From Kitasatospora sp. MAA4 (GTDB lineage Bacteria; Actinomycetota; Actinomycetes; Streptomycetales; Streptomycetaceae): a stretch of DNA of 64,000 bases. Each line of letters starts with the position of its first letter. The first letter of the stretch is position 1. The notes beneath the pieces are model-generated. The model worked only from the letters and a program-made list of their open reading frames with translations. It was not told the origin of the DNA and ran no database searches. The DNA lies in NCBI RefSeq assembly GCF_029893355.1, contig NZ_JARZAI010000007.1:186001-250000 (forward strand). Direction: 5' to 3'. Shown one piece after another: positions 40,586-51,334 of this stretch. Both the position numbers and the translations under genes were made by a program.

Positions 40586-40630
40586 CCGCCCCGCCCGGGG
40601 GTGTCCACAAGACACCCCCGGGCGGGGCGG
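40586..40630 (+). terminator. Intercistronic 19-bp hairpin after the binding-protein gene
   Basis: Perfect arms at 40586-40604 and 40612-40630 with a 7-nt loop. It ends 21 bp before the next permease start. Such stems typically protect the 3' end of the binding-protein mRNA and reduce read-through. Confidence 0.75.
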
Positions 40631-40651
40631 GAAACCGGAAGCCGAACAACT

Positions 40652-41658
<1,007 letters not shown>

Positions 41659-41662
<4 letters not shown>

Positions 41663-42723
41663 CCGACCAGAAACTGATTCCGGAGCAGGACCGGAAGGCC
41701 CCCGAGGCCTTCCTGTCGGTGCGCGACCTGCGGATCCACTTCGACACCGACGACGGCCTGGTCCGCTCGGTGGACGGGGTCAGCTTCGACCTGGCGCCCG
41801 GCAAGACGCTGGGCATCGTCGGCGAGTCGGGCTCCGGCAAGTCGGTCACCTCGCTGGGCATCATGGGCCTGCACCGCTCCAAGCGGGCCCGCATCAGCGG
41901 CGAGATCTGGCTGGAGGGCGAGGAACTCGTCTCCGCCGATCCCGACCGGGTGCGCCAGCTGCGCGGCCGCAAGATGGCGATGATCTTCCAGGACCCGCTG
42001 ACCGCGATGCACCCGTACTACACGGTGGGCCAGCAGATCATCGAGGCCTACCGGGTGCACCACCCGGCCGCCTCGAAGAAGGAGGCGAAGGTCCGGGCCG
42101 TCGAGATGCTCGACCGGGTCGGCATCCCGCAGCCGGACCGCCGGGTGGACGACTACCCGCACCAGTTCAGCGGCGGCATGCGCCAGCGCGCGATGATCGC
42201 GATGGCCCTGGTCAACGACCCCTCGCTGCTGATCGCCGACGAGCCGACCACCGCACTCGACGTCACCGTGCAGGCCCAGATCCTGGACCTGATCCGCGAC
42301 CTCCAGCAGGAGTTCGGCTCGGCCGTCATCATCATCACCCACGACCTGGGCGTGGTGGCCGAGTTGGCCGACGACATCCTGGTGATGTACGGCGGCAAGT
42401 GCATCGAGCGGGGACCCGCGACGACGCTCTTCGACGCGCCCGAACACCCCTACACCTGGGGCCTGCTGGGCTCGATGCCGCGCCTGGACCGGGACCTCCA
42501 GGAGCGCCTGATCCCGGTCCGCGGGACGCCGCCCAGCCTGATCAACGTGCCCAGCGGCTGCGCCTTCCACCCGCGCTGCCCGTACGCCGAGCTGACCGGC
42601 GGACGCTCCTCCTCGGAGCTGCCGGTGCTGGTCGAGGCCGGACCCGGGCACCACGCCGCGTGCCACCTGCCCACCGCCGACCGGCACCGGATCTTCGCCG
42701 ACGAGATCGCGCCCCGGCTGTGA
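41659..42723 (+). CDS. Oligopeptide ABC importer ATPase (DppD type)
   Basis: A 354-residue cytoplasmic ATPase. Walker A is GESGSGKS, the signature is QFSGGMRQR, Walker B is [12 protein letters not shown] and the H-loop is IIITHDLG. The C-terminal oligopeptide domain has [12 protein letters not shown] and ACHL; homologous cysteines bind an iron-sulfur cluster in some DppD/OppD proteins. GTGA overlap with the permease gene. Confidence 0.94.
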
Positions 42724-42760
42724 ACACCGTGGCCACGAACTTCCCTAAGGGCAAGGCATC

Positions 42761-43798
42761 ATGACGGACACTCAGGCCACGGCCGCCGTTCCCTCCAAGG
42801 CTCCGTCCGCGGACCGCGAGCCGCTGCTGCGGGTCACCGACCTGAAGCGGCACTTCCCGATCACCAAGGGCGTCCTGCGCCGCCAGCACGGCGCGGTCCG
42901 CGCGGTGGACGGGATCTCCTTCTCGGTGCTGCCGGGCGAGACGCTGGGCGTGGTCGGCGAGTCCGGCTGCGGGAAGTCCACGATGGGCCGGCTGGTCACC
43001 AGGCTGGACGAACCCACGGGCGGGAAGGTCGAGTTCGAGGGGACCGACATCACCCACCTGAGCACCGGCCGGATGCGGCCGCTGCGCAAGGACATCCAGA
43101 TCATCTTCCAGGACCCGTACTCCTCGCTGAACCCCCGGCACACCGTGGGCACCATCGTCGGAGCACCGTTCCGGCTGCAGAAGGTGGCCACCGAGGGCGG
43201 GGTCAAGAAGGCCGTCCAGGAGCTGCTGGAGCTGTGCGGGCTCAGCCCCGAGCACTACAACCGCTACCCGCACGAGTTCTCCGGCGGCCAGCGCCAGCGC
43301 ATCGGCATCGCCCGCGCCCTGGCGCTGCGCCCGAAGATGATCGTGGCGGACGAGCCGGTCTCCGCCCTGGACGTCTCGATCCAGGCCCAGGTCGTCAACC
43401 TGCTGGACGACCTCCAGAAGGAGCTCGGCCTCACCTACCTGATCATCGCGCACGACCTCTCGGTGGTGCGGCACGTCTCGGACCGGGTCGCGGTGATGTA
43501 CCTCGGCAAGATCGTGGAGATCGCCGACCGCGACTCGCTCTACGCGGCGCCCACCCACCCGTACACGGTCGCGCTGATGTCCGCCGTGCCGGTGCCCGAC
43601 CCGCGGCGCAAGGAGCGCCGGGAGCGCATCCTGCTGACCGGCGACGTCCCCTCGCCGATCAACCCGCCGAGCGGCTGCCGGTTCCGCACCCGCTGCTGGA
43701 AGGCCCAGGACATCTGCGCCTCCCAGGAGCCGCCGCTGGTGGAGCTGCGGCCGGGCCACCAGTCGGCCTGCCACTTCCCGGAGAACACCGGCGCCTGA
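42761..43798 (+). CDS. Oligopeptide ABC importer ATPase (DppF type)
   Basis: A 345-residue partner ATPase: Walker A GESGCGKS, signature EFSGGQRQR, Walker [14 protein letters not shown]-loop IIAHDLS, and C-terminal cysteines in [15 protein letters not shown] and ACHFPE. Last gene of the importer operon; a 16-bp sequence including the stop codon is duplicated in tandem and a strong terminator follows. Confidence 0.94.
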   Translation: MTDTQATAAVPSKAPSADREPLLRVTDLKRHFPITKGVLRRQHGAVRAVDGISFSVLPGETLGVVGESGCGKSTMGRLVTRLDEPTGGKVEFEGTDITHLSTGRMRPLRKDIQIIFQDPYSSLNPRHTVGTIVGAPFRLQKVATEGGVKKAVQELLELCGLSPEHYNRYPHEFSGGQRQRIGIARALALRPKMIVADEPVSALDVSIQAQVVNLLDDLQKELGLTYLIIAHDLSVVRHVSDRVAVMYLGKIVEIADRDSLYAAPTHPYTVALMSAVPVPDPRRKERRERILLTGDVPSPINPPSGCRFRTRCWKAQDICASQEPPLVELRPGHQSACHFPENTGA

Positions 43799-43819
43799 CC
43801 TGACCGGCGCCTGACCTGA
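43788..43819 (+). repeat. 16-bp tandem duplication across the dppF-type stop
   Basis: CCGGCGCCTGACCTGA occurs at 43788-43803 and again at 43804-43819. The first copy contains the stop codon, the second is noncoding. It looks like replication slippage with no effect on the protein. Confidence 0.8.
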
Positions 43820-43860
43820 CCGAATCCGCCGTGCGGCGCTGCCGCACGGCGGATTCGGTC
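43818..43860 (+). terminator. Terminator of the oligopeptide importer operon
   Basis: Perfect 20-bp arms (43818-43837 and 43841-43860) with a GCT loop, 19 bp after the last importer gene. No U-tract, as usual for streptomycete terminators. Confidence 0.85.
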
Positions 43861-43890
43861 GTTCCCGGTCCGGGCGTGGAGACTTGCCCG

Positions 43891-44550
43891 GTGACATCGC
43901 AGATCTTCTCCCCCGACGTTCAGCAGACCCTGGACCTGATCGGCATCTTCGTCTTCGCCCTCTCCGGAGGGCTGCTGGCGGTCCGCAAGAACATGGACAT
44001 CTTCGGGATCTGTGTGCTGGCCGAGGCCACCGCGCTCGGCGGCGGCGTGATGCGCGACCTGCTGATCGGCGCGACCCCGCCGGTCGCCTTCACCAACCTC
44101 GGGTACTTCCTGACGCCGCTGATCGCCGGCCTGGTGGTCTTCTTCCTGCATCCCGAGGTCGAGCGGATCAACCGCGCGGTGCAGACCCTGGACGCGCTGG
44201 GCCTGGGCCTGTTCTGCGTCACGGGGACGGTCAAGGCGCACGACTACGGCCTGGGCTCGGTCGCCTCCATCGCGCTCGGGATGCTGACCGCGGCCGGCGG
44301 CGGCGTGATCCGCGACGTGCTGGCGCAGGAGACGCCCGCGCTGCTGCGCTGGGACCGGGAGATCTACGCCGTCCCGGCGCTGGTCGGCGCGATGACGGTG
44401 GCCCTCCTGATCGCCGCCGACCACCTCACCACGCTCACCGCGACCTCCGCCGCGATGGTCGCCTTCGTGCTGCGGATGTGCGCGCTCAGGTATGGCTGGC
44501 GCGCACCGCGTGCTTGGCACCGCAACGGTTCTCGCACCAGCGAGGAGTAG
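43891..44550 (+). CDS. TRIC-family membrane protein (UPF0126/YadS type)
   Basis: A 219-residue protein with two homologous repeats of three helices each plus a seventh helix. Each repeat carries the glycine-rich kink and charged motif: ALGGGVMRDLLIG (about residue 50) and AAGGGVIRDVLAQ (about 137), characteristic of bacterial trimeric intracellular cation channel homologues, which conduct monovalent cations. The GTG start directly follows the terminator. Its last 65 bp overlap the 3' end of the convergent IclR gene. Confidence 0.87.
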   Translation: MTSQIFSPDVQQTLDLIGIFVFALSGGLLAVRKNMDIFGICVLAEATALGGGVMRDLLIGATPPVAFTNLGYFLTPLIAGLVVFFLHPEVERINRAVQTLDALGLGLFCVTGTVKAHDYGLGSVASIALGMLTAAGGGVIRDVLAQETPALLRWDREIYAVPALVGAMTVALLIAADHLTTLTATSAAMVAFVLRMCALRYGWRAPRAWHRNGSRTSEE

Positions 44551-45304
44551 GCGAGCCGCCGTACGCCAGCGAGACCGCCTCGACCGTGCAGAGCAGTTCC
44601 GGCAGCAGCCGACTCAGCTCGCTCACCGAGGCCACCCGGGCCGGCGCGGAGATCGCGCAGGCCGCGATGGCGGTGCCGTCGATGCCCTGGATCGGGGCGG
44701 CCACGCAGTTCACCGCCTCCTCGTACTCGCCCTGGTCCAGCGCCCAGCCCTGTCGGCGCACCGCGGTCAGCTCGGTGCGCAGCTCGTCCGCCGAGCGCAG
44801 GCTGCGCGGGGTGCGGGCGGGGAACTCCTGGTTCTCCAGCGCGGCCGCCAGCTGATCCTCCGACAGATCGGCCAGCAGCACCCGGCCGGCGGCGGTGGCC
44901 GCGGCGGGGGCACGCTTGCCGATCCGGGAGGCCGGGCCGAGCCAGCTGTCGGAGCAGGGGTAGCGGGCCTCGACCTTGTCCAGGTAGAGCACCTCGGCGC
45001 CCTCCAGCACCGCCAGGTGCACGGTGTGGCCGTAGCGTTCGTTCAGCGAGGCCAGGTAGGGCGCGGAGACCTGGCGGACGTCGATGCCCTCCAGCGCCTG
45101 CTGGGCGAGCGAGAAGAGCCGGCCGCCGAGCCGGTAGCGGTGGTCGGACTGGCGGTGGACGAAGCCGTGCTCCTCCAGGGTGCGCAGCAGGCGCAGGGCG
45201 GTCGACTTGTGCACGCCGATCCGGCCGGCGGCCTGTTCCAGGGAGGCCGGTCCCTCGCCCAGCGAGGCGAGGATCGTCAGCGCCCGGTCGACGGTCTGCG
45301 ACAT
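44486..45304 (-). CDS. IclR-family transcriptional regulator
   Basis: A 272-residue regulator: winged helix-turn-helix ([40 protein letters not shown]) and an IclR ligand domain ([52 protein letters not shown]). The ATG at MSQTVDRAL has GGGGGA upstream. The C-terminus is extended past the family end by about 20 residues with Cys, Arg and His ([15 protein letters not shown]), coded within the region overlapping the TRIC gene. Target unknown; the divergent iscS and the peptide importer are nearby candidates. Confidence 0.88.
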   Translation of the reverse strand: MSQTVDRALTILASLGEGPASLEQAAGRIGVHKSTALRLLRTLEEHGFVHRQSDHRYRLGGRLFSLAQQALEGIDVRQVSAPYLASLNERYGHTVHLAVLEGAEVLYLDKVEARYPCSDSWLGPASRIGKRAPAAATAAGRVLLADLSEDQLAAALENQEFPARTPRSLRSADELRTELTAVRRQGWALDQGEYEEAVNCVAAPIQGIDGTAIAACAISAPARVASVSELSRLLPELLCTVEAVSLAYGGSPTPRWCENRCGAKHAVRASHT

Positions 45305-45416
45305 GCCATCCCCCATCCCTGCCCTGTCACGTGTGCAGGAGCAGGAGGCTAACCGTGCGTTGCACGGGCTGCAATGGCCAAATCGTGACCCTCGCGGCAC
45401 TTACACTGGTCCAGCC

Positions 45417-46586
45417 ATGCCATACCTCGACCATGCGGCCACCACACCGATGCTCCCCGCGGCGATCGCCGCGATGACGGCGCACCTCGGTATCACCGGC
45501 AACGCCTCCTCCCTGCACGGGTCCGGCCGTCGGGCCCGCCGGGTGGTCGAGGAGTCCCGCGAGTCGCTGGCCGAGTCGCTGGGCGCCCGCCCGAGCGAGA
45601 TCGTGCTGACCGGCGGCGGTACGGAATCGGACAACCTTGCGGTGAAGGGCCTGTACTGGGCCCGGCGCGGCGCCGACCCGGCCCGGACCAGGGTGCTGTG
45701 CAGCCCGGTCGAGCACCACGCCGTGCTGGACGCCGTGCAGTGGCTGGCCGAGCACGAGGGCGCCCAGGTCGAGTACCTGCCGGTGGACGGCTACGGACGG
45801 GTGCACCCGCAGGCGCTGCGCGAGGCGATCGCCACCGACCCGGCGTCGGTCGCGCTGATCACCGTGATGTGGGCCAACAACGAGCTGGGGACCCTCCAGC
45901 CGATCACCGAACTCTCTTCCATCGCACGGGAGTTCGGCATTCCGATGCACGCCGATGCAGTGCAGGCGCTGGGTCAGGTGCCGGTCTCCTTCGCCGAGTC
46001 GGGGCTGGACGCGCTGACCGTCACCGGGCACAAGATCGGCGGCCCGTACGGGGTCGGCGCGCTGCTGCTGTCCCGCGCGGCCTCGCCCGTCCCGCTGTTG
46101 CACGGCGGCGGCCAGGAGCGCGACGTCCGCTCCGGGACGCTGGACGTGCCGGCCGCGGCAGGCTTCGCGGCGGCCGCCGCGATCGCCGTCGAGCGGCAGC
46201 CCGAGCACGCCCTCGCGGTCGCCGCGCTGCGCGACGACCTGGTCGCCCGGGTCCGCGCCGCCGTCCCCGACGCGCTGCTCAACGGCGACCCGGACGGCGA
46301 GGGACGGCTGCCCGCCAACGCACACTTCTCCTTCCCCGGCTGCGAGGGCGACGCGCTGCTGATGCTGCTGGACGCCGCCGGGATCGAGTGCTCGACCGGT
46401 TCGGCCTGCTCGGCCGGGGTGCCGCAGCCCAGCCACGTGCTGCTGGCGATCGGCGCCGACCCGCGGCTGGCCCGCTCCTCGCTGCGCTTCTCGCTGGGGC
46501 ACACCTCCAGCAAGGCGGACGTGGACGCGCTGGCCGAGGCGATCGGCCCGGTGGTGGCCCGGGCCCGCAACGCCGGGCAGCGCTGA
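45417..46586 (+). CDS. iscS: Cysteine desulfurase
   Basis: Removes sulfur from L-cysteine as a persulfide for tRNA thiolation and cluster assembly; PLP enzyme. The 389 residues begin [13 protein letters not shown]. Lys206 in [14 protein letters not shown] binds PLP and Cys331 in [12 protein letters not shown] is the sulfur-accepting residue. A -10-like TACACT lies 9 bp before the ATG, so the mRNA leader may be very short. It starts the operon and is followed after 37 bp by mnmA, which uses its sulfur. Confidence 0.95.
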   Translation: MPYLDHAATTPMLPAAIAAMTAHLGITGNASSLHGSGRRARRVVEESRESLAESLGARPSEIVLTGGGTESDNLAVKGLYWARRGADPARTRVLCSPVEHHAVLDAVQWLAEHEGAQVEYLPVDGYGRVHPQALREAIATDPASVALITVMWANNELGTLQPITELSSIAREFGIPMHADAVQALGQVPVSFAESGLDALTVTGHKIGGPYGVGALLLSRAASPVPLLHGGGQERDVRSGTLDVPAAAGFAAAAAIAVERQPEHALAVAALRDDLVARVRAAVPDALLNGDPDGEGRLPANAHFSFPGCEGDALLMLLDAAGIECSTGSACSAGVPQPSHVLLAIGADPRLARSSLRFSLGHTSSKADVDALAEAIGPVVARARNAGQR

Positions 46587-46623
46587 AAGTCACTTCAGCC
46601 CACCCCGTACCCTGGAGGGCACT

Positions 46624-47772
46624 ATGACTGACTTCCCTGGTGCCCCGACCGGCCCGTCCACCGGCCCCCGCCTGCGCGTGCTCGCCGCGATGTCCGGCGG
46701 CGTCGACTCCGCCGTGGCCGCCGCCCGTGCCGCCGAGGCCGGCCACGACGTGACGGGCGTGCACCTGGCGCTGTCCTCCAACCCGCAGTCCTTCCGTACC
46801 GGCGCGCGCGGCTGCTGCACCCTGGAGGACGCCCGGGACGCCCGCCGGGCCGCCGACGTGATCGGCATCCCGTTCTACGTCTGGGACCTCGCCGAGCGGT
46901 TCCGCGAGGACGTGATCGACGACTTCGTCGCCGAGTACGCCGCCGGCCGCACGCCGAACCCCTGCCTGCGCTGCAACGAGAAGATCAAGTTCGCCGCGCT
47001 GCTGGACAAGGCGATCGCGCTCGGCTTCGACGCGGTCTGCACCGGCCACTACGCCCGGATCATCGATCTCCCCGGCGGCGGACGGGAGTTGCACCGCGCG
47101 GTGGACCCGGCCAAGGACCAGTCGTACGTACTGGGCGTGCTGGACGCCGAGCAGCTGGCGCACTCGCTCTTCCCGCTCGGCGACACCGAGAAGGAGGAGA
47201 TCCGGCTGGAGGCCGAGCGCCGCGGCCTGGCGGTGGCCAAGAAGCCCGACAGCCACGACATCTGCTTCATCGCGGACGGCGACACCCAGGGCTTCCTGGC
47301 CAAGCACCTGGGCACCGCGACCGGCGACATCGTGGACGCCGACGGCAGCAAGATCGGCGAGCACGACGGCGCCTACGGCTTCACCATCGGCCAGCGCAAG
47401 GGCCTGCGGATCGGCCGCCCGGCCGCCGACGGCAAGCCGCGCTACGTGCTGGACATCTCGCCGGTGAACAACACCGTCACGGTCGGCCCGGTCGAGGGCC
47501 TGGACGTGCTCGCGCTCACCGCGATCCGCCCCCGCTGGTGCGGCGCCGAGACGGTGACCTCCGGCTCGTACACCGCCCAGCTTCGTGCGCACGGCGAGGA
47601 GGTGCCGGTCACCGCCGAGTTGGTCGACGGCGAGCTGCGGGTCCGCCTCGACCGACCCGTGCAGGGCATCGCGCCCGGCCAGGCGGTCGTCCTCTACGAC
47701 GGCACCCGGGTGGTCGGCTCGGCCACCATCGCCACCACCGAGCGCCGGCCGGTCACCGCAGATATCGCGTGA
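46624..47772 (+). CDS. mnmA: tRNA-specific 2-thiouridylase
   Basis: Thiolates U34 of tRNAs for Lys, Glu and Gln. The 382 residues have the PP-loop [14 protein letters not shown], catalytic cysteines Cys114 ([14 protein letters not shown]) and Cys214 ([10 protein letters not shown]), and the C-terminal beta-barrel ([26 protein letters not shown]). The coupling of iscS with mnmA is conserved in actinobacteria. Confidence 0.96.
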   Translation: MTDFPGAPTGPSTGPRLRVLAAMSGGVDSAVAAARAAEAGHDVTGVHLALSSNPQSFRTGARGCCTLEDARDARRAADVIGIPFYVWDLAERFREDVIDDFVAEYAAGRTPNPCLRCNEKIKFAALLDKAIALGFDAVCTGHYARIIDLPGGGRELHRAVDPAKDQSYVLGVLDAEQLAHSLFPLGDTEKEEIRLEAERRGLAVAKKPDSHDICFIADGDTQGFLAKHLGTATGDIVDADGSKIGEHDGAYGFTIGQRKGLRIGRPAADGKPRYVLDISPVNNTVTVGPVEGLDVLALTAIRPRWCGAETVTSGSYTAQLRAHGEEVPVTAELVDGELRVRLDRPVQGIAPGQAVVLYDGTRVVGSATIATTERRPVTADIA

Positions 47773-47808
47773 TTGCCTTCGGTCTCGCGTGATAGACCTT
47801 TCAACACC

Positions 47809-48342
47809 ATGAATATCTGCGTCTTCTGCTCCGCGTACTCGCTCGACGACCGCTACACCGCCCCCGCCGGCGAGTTCGCACGGCTGCTGGGGGAGGGCGG
47901 GCACACGCTGGTCTGGGGCGGCTCCGACGCCGGCCTGATGGGCGTGCTCGCCGACGGCGTCAAGGCGGCCGGCGGCAAGCTGGTCGGGGTCCTGGTCGAA
48001 CTGCTCGCGCACAAGGGCTATCAGGGCGCCGACGAGCTGGTGATGGCCCGCGACCTGGCCGAGCGCAAGGCCCAGCTGCTGATGCGCGCCGACGCCGTCG
48101 TGGTGCTGGTCGGCGGCCTCGGCACGCTGGACGAGGTCACCGAGGTGCTGGAGCTCAAGAAGCACGCCCTGCACAGCAAGCCCGTGGTGGTGCTGGACCC
48201 GACCGGCTTCTACGACGGACTGCGCACCCAGCTGGAGCGGATGGACGCCGAGGGCTTCCTGCCGCGCCCGCTGGCCGAACTGATCACCTTCGCGTCCGAC
48301 CCGGCCGAGGTCTTCACCCTCCTCGCCACTGCCCAGGAGTAA
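47809..48342 (+). CDS. LOG-family protein (TIGR00730)
   Basis: A 177-residue Rossmann-like protein related to cytokinin-riboside monophosphate phosphoribohydrolases. Start MNICVFCSAYSLDDRYTAPA, then HTLVWGGSDAGLMGVLADG, and the nucleotide-binding loop VLVGGLGTLDEVTEVL. The consensus loop is PGGxGTxxE; here Pro is replaced by Val, while the catalytic Glu and Arg candidates (ERKAQL) are kept. Activity is probable but this substitution leaves doubt. It lies 36 bp after mnmA and 7 bp before an SDR gene. Confidence 0.85.
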   Translation: MNICVFCSAYSLDDRYTAPAGEFARLLGEGGHTLVWGGSDAGLMGVLADGVKAAGGKLVGVLVELLAHKGYQGADELVMARDLAERKAQLLMRADAVVVLVGGLGTLDEVTEVLELKKHALHSKPVVVLDPTGFYDGLRTQLERMDAEGFLPRPLAELITFASDPAEVFTLLATAQE

Positions 48343-48349
48343 ACCCCCC

Positions 48350-49039
48350 ATGGCTACCCATCTGATCACCGGCGCCGGTTCGGGCATCGGCGCGGTCCTC
48401 GCCGAGCGGCTCAGCGAGCGCGGCGACGACGTCTGGCTGCTGGCCCGCAACGCCAAGCGCGCCGCCGAGCTGCGCCAGCGCTTCCCGTCCGCACAGACCC
48501 TGGTCGGCGACCTGGGCGACCCCGCCAAGCTCTCCTGGGCGCTGGGCCAGCAGACCCAGCCGGTCGAGCTCGACTCGCTGCTGCACGTGGCCGGCATGGT
48601 CGAGCTGGGCCCGGTCGGCGAGACGCCGGTCAAGGCCTGGAACGAGACCCTGGCAGTCAACCTGGTCGCCCCCGCCGAGCTGACCCGCCTGATGCTGCCC
48701 CAGCTGCGGCTCTCCCGCGGCCACGTGGTCTTCGTCAACTCCGGCGCGGGCCTGGCCGCCCACGCGACCTGGGGCTCGTACGCGGCCAGCAAGTTCGGCC
48801 TGCGCGCGCTCGCCGACTCGCTGCGCGCCGAGGAGCACGCCGCCGGCGTCCGGGTCACCACCGTCTACCCGGGCCGCACGGCCACCCCGATGCAGGAGAA
48901 GGTGCACCGCCAGGAGGGCACCGCATACGACCCGTCCCGCTGGATCGCCCCCGAGTCGGTGGCGACCGCCGTCCTCACCGCGATCGACCTCCCGCGCGAC
49001 GCCGAACTCACCGACATCACCGTCCGCCCGGGCCGGTAG
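48350..49039 (+). CDS. Short-chain dehydrogenase/reductase
   Basis: A 229-residue SDR. The cofactor motif is TGAGSGIG, catalytic Tyr-Lys is in YAASKFGLRA with Ser in VFVNSGAGLA, and NAG appears as HVAGM. Typical classical SDR although short. Substrate unknown. In one operon with the LOG-family gene (7-bp gap). Confidence 0.88.
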   Translation: MATHLITGAGSGIGAVLAERLSERGDDVWLLARNAKRAAELRQRFPSAQTLVGDLGDPAKLSWALGQQTQPVELDSLLHVAGMVELGPVGETPVKAWNETLAVNLVAPAELTRLMLPQLRLSRGHVVFVNSGAGLAAHATWGSYAASKFGLRALADSLRAEEHAAGVRVTTVYPGRTATPMQEKVHRQEGTAYDPSRWIAPESVATAVLTAIDLPRDAELTDITVRPGR

Positions 49040-49203
49040 TCGGCGAATCGGGTGGTACCGGTACGAACGGGGCGCGCGGAGCCGATCCGCGTGCCCCGGC
49101 GGCCTGTTGGAGCCAGGGGCTCGGGCATTCTGTGGCCAGGTCGTTACACGGCGGTAGAAATATCCGCACCTTTCCCCAAGGTTGGGATTCTAGGGTCGGA
49201 GGT

Positions 49204-51324
49204 ATGGCGTCGAAGATCTCCTCCACCTCCTCCGGGCCGGTGGCCAAGTCCCTGTTGGGTGTCCGTTTTCTGACTGTTAGTGCGATTGCCGGCGCTCTGC
49301 TCGCCGGTATGGCCATGCCGTTCATCGGGGGCCTCGGCCTCGGGGCGAAGGCGGCCGCCGACAGCTTCGACAGCCTCCCGGACGACTTCAAGGCCCCGCC
49401 GCTCTCCCAGGCATCGTCGATCTACGACTCGGCCGGGAACCTCATAGCCACCGCCTACGACCGCGACCGCACGGTCGTCGCGGGCGACCAGATCGCGCCG
49501 CTGATGCGCAAGGCGCTGGTGGACATCGAGGACAACCGCTTCTACCAGCACGGCGCTATCGACCCCAAGGGCATCGTCCGCGCGCTCGGCAAGAACTCCG
49601 CCGCCGGCGGCACCGCCCAGGGCGCCTCGACGCTGACCCAGCAGTACGTGAAGAACGTCTTCGTGGACGAGGCCGGCAACGACACCGCCGCCGTCCTGGA
49701 GGCGCAGCGCCAGACGATGGGCCGCAAGCTCCAGGAGATGCGCTACGCGATCGACGTCGAGCAGACCCTCACCAAGGACCAGATCCTCACCAACTACCTG
49801 AACATCACCTTCTTCGGTGAGCAGGCGTACGGCATCGAGGCGGCCTCCGAGCGGTACTTCAGCGTCCACGCCAAGGACCTGAGCCTGCCGCAGGCGGCCC
49901 TGCTGGCCGGCCTGGTGCAGTCGCCGACCAGCTTCGACCCGATCGTGCACCCGCAGGCGGCCAAGGACAAGCGCGACATCGTCCTGAAGAAGATGGCCCA
50001 GTACGGGAGCATCACGCAGGCCCAGGCCGACCAGGCGATCGCCACCCCGATCAACACCGTGGTCAGCCGCCCGCAGCAGGGCTGCATCACGGCCAAGCAG
50101 GGCGAGGGCTTCTTCTGCGACTACGTGAAGAACGTGGTCCTCGCCGACCCGGCGTTCGGCGCCAACGCCGCCGAGCGCAAGGCGCTGTGGAACCGCGGCG
50201 GCCTGACGATCAAGACCACGCTGGACCCGAAGGCGCAGGACGCGCTGAACAAGGGCCTTGCGGACAACGCGGACGCCTCCGACAAGCCGGCGGCCGTGAT
50301 GAGCATGGTGCAGCCGGGAACCGGCAAGATCCTGGCGATGGGGCAGAGCCGCCCGTACGGCCTCGGGACGGACCAGACCCAGATCAACCTCAACGCCCCT
50401 CAGTCCATGGGCGGCGGCCTCGGGTTCCCGACCGGCTCGACCTTCAAGCCGATCGTGGCCGCGGCGGCGCTGGAGAGCGGGATGACCGCCTCGCAGACCT
50501 ACACCACGGCCAACAGCATTCCCTGGCCCAGGATGACCGACTGCAACGGTGGTCTCTACAAGGCGGGGCAGGGGCCCCCGGTGCACAACGACAGCTCGGC
50601 CTCGCCCGTCACCTTCGACATGTCCGGCGCGCTGGCGCAGTCGATCAACACCTACTTCGCCACCCTGGAGGGCGACGTCGGCCTGTGCGCGGTCGACCAG
50701 ATGGCCAACAAGCTGGGCGTCACCAAGCAGGCCGACGGCACCCCGCTCCACGTGGTCCCGACGATGACCCTGGGCGTCAACGACCTCACCCCGCTGACGA
50801 TGGCCAGTGTCTACGCCACCTTCGCCTCGCACGGCACCTACTGCGCGCCGCTCGCGATCACCTCGGTGACCGGCCCGGACGGCAAGAACCTGCCCGTCCC
50901 GGCGCAGAGCTGCTCGCCGGTGATCTCGGCCAACACCGCGGACACCATCACCGCGATGCTCAAGGGCGTGGTCCAGGACGGCGGTACCGCCTCGAACGTC
51001 GCGCTGGGTAGCCGGCCGATCGCGGGCAAGACCGGTACCACCGACGCCGCCAAGCAGGTCTGGTTCGTCGGCTACACCCCCGACGTGGTCGGTGCCACCG
51101 TGGTCAGCGACACCGCCGACCAGAAGCCGCTGCAGGGTCAGATGTTCGGCGGCAGCCGGATCCAGCAGGCCTTCGGTGCCCAGGTCGCCGGCCCGGTCTG
51201 GCAGGCCGCGATGCAGGGCGAGGTCGCCGGCACGCCGGTCAACAGCTTCCCCGACGTCTCGCTGCCCACCCCGCCCGCCCAGAGCCCGCCGTCCACCAGC
51301 CCGAGCGCCCCGCCCACCCCGTAG
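49204..51324 (+). CDS. Class A penicillin-binding protein (transglycosylase/transpeptidase)
   Basis: A 706-residue bifunctional enzyme of peptidoglycan synthesis: short cytoplasmic N-terminus, one transmembrane helix (about 22-42), GT51 domain with Glu109 in DIEDNRFYQHGAID and QGASTLTQQYVKN, and transpeptidase domain with Ser412 in GSTFKP, SIN in LAQSINTYF and Lys609 in AGKTGTT. The C-terminal tail is Pro/Ser-rich. The ATG follows GGAGGT with only one base between, so initiation may use the AGGG further upstream. Confidence 0.93.
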   Translation: MASKISSTSSGPVAKSLLGVRFLTVSAIAGALLAGMAMPFIGGLGLGAKAAADSFDSLPDDFKAPPLSQASSIYDSAGNLIATAYDRDRTVVAGDQIAPLMRKALVDIEDNRFYQHGAIDPKGIVRALGKNSAAGGTAQGASTLTQQYVKNVFVDEAGNDTAAVLEAQRQTMGRKLQEMRYAIDVEQTLTKDQILTNYLNITFFGEQAYGIEAASERYFSVHAKDLSLPQAALLAGLVQSPTSFDPIVHPQAAKDKRDIVLKKMAQYGSITQAQADQAIATPINTVVSRPQQGCITAKQGEGFFCDYVKNVVLADPAFGANAAERKALWNRGGLTIKTTLDPKAQDALNKGLADNADASDKPAAVMSMVQPGTGKILAMGQSRPYGLGTDQTQINLNAPQSMGGGLGFPTGSTFKPIVAAAALESGMTASQTYTTANSIPWPRMTDCNGGLYKAGQGPPVHNDSSASPVTFDMSGALAQSINTYFATLEGDVGLCAVDQMANKLGVTKQADGTPLHVVPTMTLGVNDLTPLTMASVYATFASHGTYCAPLAITSVTGPDGKNLPVPAQSCSPVISANTADTITAMLKGVVQDGGTASNVALGSRPIAGKTGTTDAAKQVWFVGYTPDVVGATVVSDTADQKPLQGQMFGGSRIQQAFGAQVAGPVWQAAMQGEVAGTPVNSFPDVSLPTPPAQSPPSTSPSAPPTP

Positions 51325-51334
51325 TTTGTACGGT

